64,000 nucleotides of DNA from Phlebotomus papatasi (lineage: Eukaryota; Arthropoda; Insecta; Diptera; Psychodidae), in NCBI RefSeq assembly GCF_024763615.1, contig NC_077222.1:56606001-56670000 (forward strand), read 5' to 3'. The notes under the pieces were generated by a model that saw only the letters and a program-made list of their open reading frames with translations, did not search any database and had not been told where the DNA came from. Shown here in pieces: positions 47,166 to 58,170 of this stretch (position 1 is its first letter; every line of letters starts with the position of its first letter). The position numbers and the translations under genes were made by a program.

Positions 47166-49509
47166 TTGTTATCTTTGCTCAAGTCAGTTTAGTACAGCTG
47201 ACATTTTGATTACTCATTTGAAATATACACACAAAACACAAATAGAAAATTCTAAGATTTTCAAATGTGCGCAAACAAAATGTGGCCAACAATTTAATCA
47301 GATCTGGTTATTGAGAAGGCATTTAAAGACTCACAAAATAGATTTTAAATTATCTCAAAGAAATTTTCCAAGTGTTTCTTACCAGTCAAGTCAATCAGAT
47401 AACCTTGATACTCCCCATTCTGATTTTCTGAGTAATATTCTTGAAACTGTATCAACTACAACTGTCAATATTTCTCAAGAAATACTATTACGAAATTTTG
47501 CTCTAAAACTTTATGATCACAATAACTTCACGAGGAAGGATGTAACTTTCATTATAAATTTAGTTTCAGACTTGATGAAAGATCTTTGTATTACTCCTAG
47601 AGAAAATATTTTTGATTCATTTCAAACAGAACATAAAATCCTAACTTATTTAGAAAATCAAGATTTATTTCAGAAGCCAAAAAATTTTGATATAAACAGA
47701 CAAATTAGTGAAGTTACCCGTTCATATGAAAGTAAATTAGAAGAAGAAAAAATTACTGGAACGCTATTGCCAATTAGTTTTCAATTACGCAAATATTTGG
47801 AGGCAAAAGGGGTTTTTGAGACATGTATTAAAAACTTAAAGGAAATTCAGAGTGATAAAAATTTTTCAAATATTGTTAATGGAGAAGTGTGGCAAAAGAA
47901 ACAGGAGCAATTCCAGAATAAGATTTTATTTCCAATTTGCCTCTATTTTGATGATTTTGGTATAAACAATCCACTAAGCGCACATGCTGCATCCATATGT
48001 GGTATATATTATTTTATACCAATAATTCCTTCGCACCTTTTGTCAGTTGTGAACCACATATTTGCTGCCGGGTTCGTAAAAACGGAAGATTTAAAAAAAT
48101 TTGGTAACAAACGCTGTTTTCAAAGTTTAATTACAGAATTAATCAAACTCGAGACGGAAGGAATTGTCGTAAAAATTGATGACAAATCATATCACGTTTT
48201 TTTCTCACTGGCAATTGTAATGGGAGATAATTTAGGTTTGAACAGTGTGCTTGGTTATTCTCAAAGTTTTCGAGCAACATATTTTTGCCGCGTTTGCAAG
48301 AGAGATTCTAATGAGACAAAATATGATATCAGAGAAATTAAAGAAAGCCTTCGAAATAAAGACAATTATGAGAAAGATCTAAGAGTTACAGACACCATGA
48401 GGGCTAAAAAATCTGGAATCAAAGAACCCTGCATTTTCAATCAAATTCCCAGTTTTCACGCAGTAAATAATTTTTGCTTTGATATTATGCACGACATTTT
48501 GGAAGGGGTTTGCCATTTTGATTTATCAAAAATATTAAATTCCTTTCTTAATGCAAAATATTTCACGATAGATATTTTAAATTATAGAACACAACATTTT
48601 GCCTATGGTGTGTATGAAAGTTCTAACAGATCTGTCGAAATCACTTTAGATAATATAAAAGACGAGCATTTCAAAATGACATCCAGTGAAATGTATGCAT
48701 TTGCTCGTTTTTTACCTTTATTAATTGGTGATTTGGTTCCAGAAAGAAATGAAAATTGGAAGCTATTTCTAATCCTCCTTAGCATTATTGATATTGTTTT
48801 CCAGAGTACTTTAAATGAAAATCAATTGAATGTGCTTGACGATCTTGTAAAGAAGCATCACATTTTGTATAGAAAATTGCACGGGGAGTTAAAACCAAAG
48901 CACCATTTTTTAGTCCACTACAGCACTGCTGTAAAAAAATGTGGACCACTTAAACAGTTGTGGTCAATGCGCTGCGAATCCAAACATCAGACTTTTAAAA
49001 CTATGGCAAGAAACGTCACCTCAAGAACAAACGTTTGCTACACTTTGGGAATTAAAGCCAGTTTAAAGTTTTCAAAGTTACTTACTGAGGACATTTTCCC
49101 TCCATACGCAACTTATATAATTATTTCGCAATGTAAACAACTTGATGAGAATGTTCCCAATATTAATCACTCTGAATTAGATTCAAAAACCTCTGTTTTT
49201 ATGATCGATAAATTAACTTATAAAAATATACATTACAGAACAGATTTCGTGCTAATGAAGTACGGCAATAATGATACTCTTGAGTTTTTTCTAATAAAAA
49301 GTTTTTTGGCAACTGAAAATGAAAAAGAAATATATGTTTTGTGTGAAAAGTTGGAAGTAATTTACATTCATCACTACTCTTCATATGAAGTATTACAAAA
49401 TACAATTATACGCAATCATGTAATTAATATTAATAAGTTTATTGGACCTCCCATTATGAAATACAAGATTCCAAATGAAAAAATTCTGGTGAGGCCAAAG
49501 TATTTCTGA
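47158..49509 (+). CDS. EnSpm/CACTA-like transposase with C2H2 fingers, 783 aa
   Basis: A single uninterrupted frame. Two C2H2 fingers are at the N-terminus (C4, C7, H20, H25; C37, C42, H55, H59), probably for binding transposon ends. The core has CLYFDDFGINNPLSAHA at 261-277 (candidate first catalytic Asp pair), VMGDNLGLNSVLGYSQSF at 354-371, a YFCRVC Cys pair (375-380), DIMHDILEGVC at 442-452 and PKHHFLVHY...CGPLKQLWSMRCESKH at 580-610, where E608 could be the catalytic Glu. The last blocks resemble the MHIEKN and GP..RWM..ER regions of plant CACTA transposases. It lies in the +1 frame relative to gene 1, and its ATG overlaps that gene's TAA (ATGCTTAA). How it is translated is unclear: reinitiation, alternative splicing or a separate promoter. 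No internal stop or frameshift, so it may be active. Confidence 0.85.
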   Translation: MLNCYLCSSQFSTADILITHLKYTHKTQIENSKIFKCAQTKCGQQFNQIWLLRRHLKTHKIDFKLSQRNFPSVSYQSSQSDNLDTPHSDFLSNILETVSTTTVNISQEILLRNFALKLYDHNNFTRKDVTFIINLVSDLMKDLCITPRENIFDSFQTEHKILTYLENQDLFQKPKNFDINRQISEVTRSYESKLEEEKITGTLLPISFQLRKYLEAKGVFETCIKNLKEIQSDKNFSNIVNGEVWQKKQEQFQNKILFPICLYFDDFGINNPLSAHAASICGIYYFIPIIPSHLLSVVNHIFAAGFVKTEDLKKFGNKRCFQSLITELIKLETEGIVVKIDDKSYHVFFSLAIVMGDNLGLNSVLGYSQSFRATYFCRVCKRDSNETKYDIREIKESLRNKDNYEKDLRVTDTMRAKKSGIKEPCIFNQIPSFHAVNNFCFDIMHDILEGVCHFDLSKILNSFLNAKYFTIDILNYRTQHFAYGVYESSNRSVEITLDNIKDEHFKMTSSEMYAFARFLPLLIGDLVPERNENWKLFLILLSIIDIVFQSTLNENQLNVLDDLVKKHHILYRKLHGELKPKHHFLVHYSTAVKKCGPLKQLWSMRCESKHQTFKTMARNVTSRTNVCYTLGIKASLKFSKLLTEDIFPPYATYIIISQCKQLDENVPNINHSELDSKTSVFMIDKLTYKNIHYRTDFVLMKYGNNDTLEFFLIKSFLATENEKEIYVLCEKLEVIYIHHYSSYEVLQNTIIRNHVININKFIGPPIMKYKIPNEKILVRPKYF

Positions 49510-49585
49510 AAGCAATTAAAAAAAATTGTTTAAGTGATTATAAAAAAAAGAATATTTATTATATGATATTTGAAAGAATTTGAAA

Positions 49586-49591
49586 AATAAA
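49586..49591 (+). promoter_or_regulatory. Poly(A) signal AATAAA of the transposase
   Basis: AATAAA lies 77 bases after the stop codon, followed by a T-rich stretch. The same signal could serve a transcript covering both genes. Confidence 0.6.
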
Positions 49592-49996
49592 AGTTAATTC
49601 TGAAAAAAAAACATTTCAGTTTTTTATTTAAAAAGGTGAAGAGGGTAATATGTACACTTGAAGGGGGTACAATATTTCTTCTGTGAATGGTGTTACTGTA
49701 AACCTTGGCGGGGTTACCAACATTTACACCTAAAGGTGCTAAAATTTTGTTTGACGAGGTTTGAATATTTTAAATACCATTGGTGTGAAAATAACCCTTG
49801 ATGGGGTTTCTAAATTATTTTAGAGCGTCGGTGTGAAATCCACACCCAATGGGGTTTGATTTTTCTACTCAATTTTTTTAACCCCCGCCCATTACCAAAT
49901 TTACTACCGGAGAGGTTTGGTTGATTCGGGGTTAGAATTCGGTGTGAAAAATAACCCCCGATTTGTGCACATTTCACACCCGTATTTCTCTCAGTG

Positions 49997-50652
49997 GTAC
50001 TAGGATCTCCTCAGTGGCTCTGAATAGGTCTATTGTCTTGATTGATTTACCAGGTTCATGTTCCAAAATTCTTCAATTTCCTTCTTTCCATTCATGTTTT
50101 AATTTGGTGCACGAGGTTACTGTACCATAACAATCTTCAAGAATACAGAGACATCACAACTTTCGGCAACGTCAAAAGAAAAATCAGCGAAAATGTTCCT
50201 CCAAAGCTGGCTTTGATTCCACTGGGAACAACTTCTGTAGAAAAACACTGCACTTTCGCAATTTTGGAAAATTTTCCACGAACATTCACTAACAACTATC
50301 CCAGGGAATTCCAACAAATACTTTTCACACTTTTTCCACCACTCAAATGACAAATTTTCATGAAAAATGTCTCGAGTTGCTGTGATTTTTTAAAAAATTC
50401 TTTAAAAAACTGTTTTGTAAAAAATTGTCCCAGTGTGTAGAGGCATTTTTTTAAAAGAATTTTTTTAAAGAAAAAACCTTGATTTTTTAAAAAAATGGGT
50501 CGTTTTTTTACAAAATCGCCTACACACTATATAAATTTCTGTAAAAAATCCAGTTTTTTTAAAAAAAATTTCACTAGTCTGGAGGCGATTTTTTTAAAGA
50601 ACTTTTTTTAATGTCATTTTTTACAGAATTTTTTGATAATGTGTAGACAGCT
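49997..50652. mobile_element. Family A copy 2, right segment
   Basis: Continues the right arm interrupted at 40344: CTCCTCAGTGGCTCTG here aligns with CTCCTCGGTGGCTCTG at 22531-22546. Bases 50214-50652 are the right long terminal inverted repeat, with subterminal CTACACACTA / GTGTGTAGAGGC repeats, ending GTGTAGACAGCT before TTA (50653-50655). No coding. Confidence 0.8.
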
Positions 50653-52108
50653 TTAGTTTAGGACCATATCTCTTGTCAATCTATTTGCGTCCAACCACAC
50701 ACCAACTTCTCATCAACACCCATCACCTCCTTCAAGTTGATCTTCTAGAAAACGGACGGATGGACCGTTAGATGGAAAATTCAATTTATTTCCCCCAACT
50801 CCCATGGAAACTTTATCCAAAGGCATATCTCCGTAAATTGGCCCAAATTTAGGGTTTACCCTATTTTGTTTGTGAAAATAACTCAATAAACTTTGAGCTT
50901 TTATCCTGGGAAATGCGATAGAGACGTTCCAAAAATATCTATCGGAAGAAATTACAAAAGTATTCAACCTCATACATAAAACAATGACCTCTTCTAAATG
51001 TGTGATTTCTGCTGAGCAGAAATCGAACAATTACATCACGTGAAATATGAATGCCAATATTGTAAGTAGAGTGGTGAGCATGTTTACAGAATCGAAATGG
51101 TATGTGGAATGCTAAATAATTGACGAGAGACGGGTAATAAGTTGCCAAAGGGTGAGAGAAGAACATGAATCGCATTGTAATAATAATTACCAGGGGAAGT
51201 AATTGCTTTATTGAATGCTTCAACATGGAGATGAATAGAAGGGTATAACATGATCAATAACGATGGGAGATGCATAATTAATTCAACTGTCGTATTTGGA
51301 AGATTCTTGGAGCTTATTGGAATGGTTTAGTAAAAGCTTTTGATGCTATAGCCTCAATTTCTTTTACCAATGAGATTTTTTTTCTCAATTTTCCACTCCA
51401 CCAAATATACATATGCTTTTACAGAATTATAAAGCCTTCATACTCAAACCCTCAAAAGGATATGACAGCTTTAGGTTTAGCGAAATATAAGAGAAGAAAG
51501 GGGCATCACAGATGAAACGGATGTAGGGGTAGAAATAGAGAAAAAGCTCAATATGAAAAAAATGCTGCAGTTTCAGTTATATCGTGGAAGTGGTACTTTG
51601 ACCTACTTTCTGTCATGGTAGAAATGGGAGAAATAAAGCCAGAGAGGCTGCGAGAAAGTGTGATGGGACAAAAAAGTGAACCAGTGGGGACATTTATAGA
51701 TATACATTCTCATTCATAGATAGAGCGGAATTAAAAATAAACAAGACTGTCAACGTGAAGAAAAACGATGCTGAAGGATGCTAGAAAAAGTATTGGATAT
51801 CATACTTGAATGTCAATATCACTTCCAGGGTCAGCACCTCAATACTAGGTCAGGGGGATGATGATGATGATGCATCTCAATTGATTTCCCCGGATCTCAC
51901 TCTGTATAGACTATATGGATGGAGAGTTCCGTGATAAAATTACTTTCATATTGGAAAATGACAGAAACATACTTTTGGAGAGGGTGATCTTTTTCGATTG
52001 ATGGGAAATAGCAGAGAATTCAGTTCAACGGGGGAATACTTATGAACGTGGTGTTGTATTATACTCCAAAAGCTCGTTATTAAACAATTTATACTGAAAT
52101 GTGACTTA
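50653..52108. other. Non-coding stretch
   Basis: Moderately AT-rich with minus-strand open frames at 50713-51030, 50939-51226 and 51946-52335 that overlap each other or a repeat and show no domain. An ATGATGATGATGATG run lies at about 51860. Confidence 0.35.
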
Positions 52109-53178
52109 GGGGAAAGGGTCATAATTTTGTCCAGTTTCTTATTTTGGACACTTTGAGGATAACATTGGACACTAAAAATAAATTGATTAAAATGATGGAT
52201 TTTTATTTCAATATTTGATGAATAATGAATTCTATCTAAATATTTGTTCTTTTTGGAAGATTTTAACACTAAATACGTTAAAATTTGAATATGATTTGAG
52301 TTGAAATTGCTTTGTTGAAAATTCAGTGTGAGCAATTGCTTACGAGAAATATGACAGAACTTTGTGGCTTTACTTCAGTCTTATTTAGTTTTGGTGAAGT
52401 ACTAACAAAGTTTGTTCGCTGTTTTTGAGTGATATTATTGAATATTCATTGAATATTGTGTTGATTCACGTTACTGATGATTTGTACATTTGACCTGAAG
52501 TGAGATTTGCCTTGTGAATTATATATTTTTCGTGTGAAAAATGGGAAATTTTTTAAGACATTCACCAGTGAGGTGATGATTCTTATTTTGGACAGGTGTT
52601 TTTCTCACGAAATTTCGTGAAGTTTTAGCTTTTGTGATGACTAGGTTGAAAAAATGCCTGGAGAAACAAAGGAGCATCATCTCTACGAAAGAGATGTAGC
52701 GAGAAATGCCTTGAAAGGCTCCCGGAAAGGTCAGGGAATGAGCGAATCCGCACGTACTTGGAGTATCGAAGTCAACTCACTTTAATGAATGATATGGAAA
52801 GTTTCCGGGCTTCTGTGACATTCTACGTTTCCCTTACATGAACAGGAAGAGGACTTGGTAAGATTGGTTCATCAAATGAAGAACAATGGGTATCCTGTTG
52901 AGGCGAATTAGCTGTCCAAATTTACAGCCAAGTTGGACAAATTAATAAACAAGTTGTCCAAAATAAGAGCCAAAGTCACCTCTACATATCAATTCATTTT
53001 TAAACGTATTAAAACTAATTTTAGTAAAAATAAGACGATAAATAGCTTGCTAAGTTTCTAAACAACCCTTCTGAAAAGAGAGTAACAAGAAATGTCAATT
53101 AGTATAGAAAATATCGCACTTAAAACTTGGAACTTCGATGCTTATAAGCAGACTGTCCAAAATTATGAGCACTTCCCC
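52109..53178 (+). mobile_element. TA-flanked element with pogo/Tigger-like remnant
   Basis: Ends GGGGAAAGGGTCATAATTTT / AAAATTATGAGCACTTCCCC with TA outside both (52107-52108, 53179-53180). Internally, an ATG at 52654 opens about 43 codons including ERDVARNALKGSRKGQGMSE then SARTWSI, which resembles the first helix-turn-helix of pogo/Tigger and pipsqueak-type transposases. It is broken by a stop near 52785, with related residues continuing in other frames (TLMNDMESF; EEDLVRLVHQMKNNGYPV to about 52910). Hence a decayed Tc1/mariner-superfamily element. The catalytic domain is missing. Confidence 0.7.
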
Positions 53179-56100
53179 TATTAATAATATCTTGATATCA
53201 TGCTTGACGATAAGTTGGAAATATCAGGGGTGACAAAGGGTTGATATTTTTTTTTTGATAGGTACCGACTGTTGATTCTGAAAAGTTAAACGATAGCTGC
53301 TCTTTTTGTAACTAAATTAAATATTTTTCAAAGGTCATATTCTTTTATGAGTATTACAATAAATGGCCCAATAATGTCTAAAAAGTCGATATTAAACCCT
53401 CTAACAGTGTTTTCTATAACATACCAAAAAAAAGTTCTAAAACAATGTTTTCTAGGATAATTATGATCCAGTAAAGTCGAAAAAACATCCATTCTTCATT
53501 ATCTCTTTTAGTTTAAGCGCTAGGTGAGAAAATATAAAAAAAATTGAAACTCTTTTTGCATCTAAAATTCACATTTTTACTTTTTTAAATAATTTTCAAA
53601 TCAAATTTTTTCAAATAAAAAATATTTTTATTTCAAATATTTTTTTTTAAAAAATAAAATATACAAAGTAGAATGACATAATCTTTCAGTAAAAAATTAA
53701 TATATTTTATTCAGATAACTTTAAGTCGGTATTTTTATAGAAATTGGAAATGAGTTTTTTTGCACAAATATTTTTGTTGCTTTTTCGTTGACCTGTCACA
53801 CAAAACTGGGGATAGCCACTAAACGAAGAGTCAAAATGAGCTCAAACTTTCAAAAGATGTTAGTAAGACTATTACTGAGTACACTATAGCACAAAAACTT
53901 TGTAATCGCAGTAAATGTGATTTTTGTGAAGACCGTCTTGAGACGGTCTTATCTGTTAGCGGGTTAATCTAGCAGATATAGATTTATTGACACTATCGAT
54001 TCGATAATATCGAAAAATCATCATTACCAGATATTAGTGTCAGAAGTGGTGTACAACTGAAAATGAAGTGCTTTTGGAAGTCTTTGGAAGTAGGAGTGTC
54101 CGAAAATAAAGTCATCTCTGTCTAATTCCGAATTTTGCAGACTATACGTTACTTTTAACTCATTTTTTAAATTCGAGTGGCCGAAAAAGTTTTTTTTTTA
54201 CATTTTACAAGTTCGGTTATGATAATAATTCGGAGTAAATAATGCTAAAATTTATTATAGCTTAAGGAGTAGCTATTATAACTTATACTTAAGGAGTATC
54301 CCGTAGGTTTCCTCTAGTTTTTTGCTTTTACTGGTAAGATTATATTGTCTTACATCCCTCTAATGCTGAGTATCCATCTAATAAGTCGATATGTCATTTG
54401 AAGGGCTTTTATAAAATACGTAAGGAATGAAAAGGTACCTCTGTAGTATTTAATGTTAGTCGAATTTTGGAAAGGCCTAAGTGATGGACTTTTACAAAAA
54501 GCATTTTGGAGGTTTATTTAGATCGTGTTTAAATGATTGAAGAATGGCTTAGAAAATTTCGATATAAGGATGTAATTATTGAAAAGATCAACCTTACTTT
54601 AAATGGTCTCTAACATTGATGGCAATATTGTGAGTATTCGAGTGGAAAAAATTATCGAATTGAAGAGATTATCAAGATTTTGGAAAACAATAATTCGACA
54701 GTATTTCGCTATTTAGAAAATTTTGGATGTATTTAAAAGCTCGATACATGGGTCCCACATTTTTTCACTGAAAGGAATAAGGAGAACTGTAGGAATTGTA
54801 TGAACTGTATTACGGGTTATTATGGTACTTTTTGCTCGTAAACTTTTAAGCAAAGACCTCTCTATCCAATTCCGGAATATACGATTTGCCGGATCCTGTG
54901 ATGTGTTTAAACGGGTATGAAGTCTTTGGGGATAACGGCAATGAAGTAAGAGCGTGGTGATGCATGGGGTTTTAAGAGTAACCTTAGAGACATCTTACTG
55001 ATCCTGTAGGATGATCCTGCAGGATGATCTATTTTTCAGAGTAAATTAAGTAAATTTTTTCAAATTTAACAAGAAACTTTTAGCGGATAAAAAATGAACA
55101 ACTTTTGGAAAACAATTATTTTTGATACAATATTAAATAAATTTGTTTTTGAAATGCATGAATAATATTTATGGATTACAGAAATAAAAAAAATAAAAAT
55201 TTGAAGAATGATTTTCAATTTGATTTTAAATTTGAAGATTATCTGCTGCAAGAAATTCAAAATATAAGCAAAATATAAAAAAAATATACGGCAAAATAAA
55301 TTTCTTGAGAATTTTTTAAATAGATTTTTCATAATATTAAATAAATTATTGATTCCTAAGTATGAGAATTGGATGAAGTGCAAGAAGTGTCGGAAGTATA
55401 GCAGCATTTTCGGGAGTTTTTCCATATAAATTGTGGAAGTGTCTGGAAGTGGTGTACACATTTTCACCCTAATATTTCCCCCTTGGATCCAGTTTTTGCA
55501 AAAGGATCTAATTTGGATCAATTTGATCCTTTTATTTTTACCAGTGTTAGCACGAATATAATCAGTTTGGTCCAGAAGGCTAAAATTGACACTAAAAATA
55601 TCGATGGCCGGATGGGTGGTTGAGATCAAAAACAGAAATTACAATAAAATTCAATTCAATTCATTAGGATGTTTGGAAAGAATATGTATTCCGAAGTGAG
55701 TTTCAAAATTGGGATAAGTCTTTAATTTTACAAATGCCTAGGGTACAACACCTGAAGGTGTGGGTTGTGGTTATGGTATCGCTTAAACTTTTGAGTAGTT
55801 CCCTTTGCCTTGACCATATTACTGAATGGGAAAAGGTCCAATAACCAGTGAATTGTGGGATGTTTCAATGGGGGCAATAATTGAATTATTCATGCTCATC
55901 TAACATTACAATCTGGCTAGCAACTCCAACTATCCACCAAACTTCTTGTAGAGATAATAATTGAGCCAGTGAACGTAATTTGTGGTTGGTGTTTGTTGGC
56001 AAAATAATTGAATTACGATAGAATCTGCGAATGACATCATCTTATATGCAAGCATGGAGATGCATGGTGAGATTGTGGCAGAACACTCGCAGTGAGATCA

Positions 56101-57952
56101 CAGAGATATCACGCGGCGGAAGTGTCAATTTTATTCACTTTTGTCGCTGTAAATGTCGTTTGTTGGTTGGATTAAATGGGCGGAAAATTCCGCAGGAAAG
56201 AGACATTCTCCGGTGAAGAATAGGGAGAAAGTCCCAATGGAAGAATCTCAAAAGCATAGCGAGGAAAAACTAGATATCTTTTTATCTTACATTCTATGTC
56301 ATCTTTCAGGAGTACGTTGGAGTGTGAAAGTTGCTTGTACAGTAAATTTGTTGTGACTTGCAAAGATTTTTCCTACACATTCGTCGAGGACTGGTGAAAA
56401 ATAAGCTAGCAAAAGAAAAAAGTGAAACAGAAGAAAAATGTAAGATTAGACTATCTGGAATTCACCATTCATAGCAAGAGAATAAGTTATAAATTTATGC
56501 TATGTGATAATAAAGAATAAAAACTTTTTCTTCTTTCTCTTCAACTTTATGGAGAGCAAAAAAAAATTTCTTCCGTCTGTGTATTCAGTGGCTTTTGCAA
56601 AAATGTAGAATTATGCAAATTGTCCTATAGGGAGAGATATTGAAAGCATATCAGACAGAGTGGCGCCTTGAAAGTGCGGGTGTAAGAATAATAATGTAAT
56701 TCAATTATACTTTCACGAATAAATGTGCATAATATTGAGTATGTCACCCTCCGGAAGGAATTGCTTTCATCTCTCACATTGCTCATCCCCATTTCAATGA
56801 TCAAAGCATTCCTGCTCCTCATCTAATTAGGTTGACTATCGAGTATGCTTACGTACTTGCCCCTTGCGCGTTAATTTCAATTATCCAATTATTAGATGAG
56901 AACGTGAACTACAAGGTCAATAGTTAAAATGAGGCAATTTCCTCTAAATTTAATAACTTATTTCTCTTTGTCACTTAGCACCCTTTCGTATAAAACATTT
57001 GTAAAAGATTTTAGGAAAATTGTTGTAGAATTGTTTACGTTATTTGGCGGCTAGTTTATGCCACATTCAATGCAACATAGTGCGATTTTTTCATAGTTGA
57101 ATATGTTTTAAAGATTATCGAAGAGGACATTTCATCCTTATACGAAAGTCCTGTTAAATCATTCCTAATAACGGATTTTCAAGGTCAAAGGTTTAAAAGG
57201 CTCTAGAAAGAGTATTTCTCAGTCAAATTGTATAATGTTTGGGCTCGTCGGAAAGGTTTTGAAATTTCTGACAAGTCTGAACCGGTTCGAATTGGTTCTG
57301 AACCCGTATTGAACCGGTTTATAATCGATAACTATTTTTTATCCAAAATTCAATTATATTACTCTTAAGCTATTTAGGACAATCTTTTGAGTAAATTATA
57401 AATCGATTGAGAATTCGTAAACGACAATTATTAGGGGAAAGGTCCCATGCTTGATACCATTTGAAGCTTCGTAATGACTAAATTTTCTATGTTTCACATG
57501 TGACTCATCGCAACCATATTTTAAAAACTATGGAAAAGTGGTTTTTTTTTTAAAAAATATATTGCGGAGTCACGTCTCAATAAACGTTAACTTCTTCATT
57601 ATAGTAATATTGTACAAATTAAATAAAGCTAAATTTAAGAAAAAATAGAATTTTATGAGGACACATGATAAACAAAAGTAATGGGTTTTGAAGAAGTCTT
57701 TACGAAAAAAACATGTTAGTTTTGTCTGGAATCATTTCGAAAACATTTCACAATTACAATATTGGGAACTCTAGGGGTCTATAAGAGACTTATAAAATCA
57801 CTTGGAACTTGAGGAATCCATATAGATTGTTTTTTTTTGAGAATCAAATTTTCGAGCCAATTTAATTACACATGAGCTTCATGAGCTATGAATTACTCAT
57901 TGCACAATATCCCGGAAGATTTACGTTAGTAAACTTATCATGGCTTGAACAA
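53179..57952. other. 4.8 kb without supported genes
   Basis: Contains a small perfect hairpin AGACCGTC-TTGA-GACGGTCT near 53932, and GAACCGGTT half-site repeats at about 57280-57320. The 187-codon minus-strand frame at 55066-55629 is extremely A/T biased and without a domain. A TTAGGGGAAAGG end-like motif at 57432 has no clear partner. Confidence 0.35.
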
Positions 57953-57954
57953 TA

Positions 57955-58170
57955 GCGGAAAGCGTGCTACCTTCGGACGCCTCAAGCTTTGAACAATTCA
58001 TTTTTTTCTCTATGTTCCTAATGGATTTCACCTATAGCCCTTTTCTGAGAATTTCAGGCATTTGACTAGCTATTAAAATATAATATTATAATGGTTCAAA
58101 TTTATTTATAACACATTAAAAAAAGTGATTTGTGCGAAACATAAATCGTCCGAAGGTAGCGCGTTTCCCC
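57955..58170. mobile_element. 216-bp MITE, TIR GGAAA.CG.GCTACCTTCGGACG
   Basis: The left GCGGAAAGCGTGCTACCTTC and right GAAGGTAGCGCGTTTCCCC are inverted repeats, with TA outside both ends (57953-57954, 58171-58172). Terminal bases resemble the GGGGAAAG ends at 52109. Non-coding. Confidence 0.75.

Larger units (their letters stand above)
40345..49996 (+). mobile_element. EnSpm/CACTA-like DNA transposon, 9.65 kb, intact
   Basis: The left end CACTGAGGGAAAT and right end ATTTCTCTCAGTG are near-perfect inverted repeats of the CACT(A/G) type that marks the CMC/EnSpm superfamily. GTA at 40342-40344 and 49997-49999 is a 3-bp target duplication. Subterminal regions are packed with GGGGTT, GGTGTGAA and their complements, like the binding repeats of plant CACTA elements. 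It encodes a seven-coding-exon accessory protein and a single-exon transposase. Removing it restores continuity of the surrounding family A element when compared with 22480-22560. No disabling change is seen in either gene. Introns carry four other elements (41784-42688, 43845-43966, 45382-45802, 45805-45888). Confidence 0.88.

Noticed and set aside
55066..55629. 187-codon minus-strand ORF as a membrane protein
   Set aside because: Phe/Ile/Lys bias is what very AT-rich DNA gives in a chance frame; no motif, no conserved neighbours.
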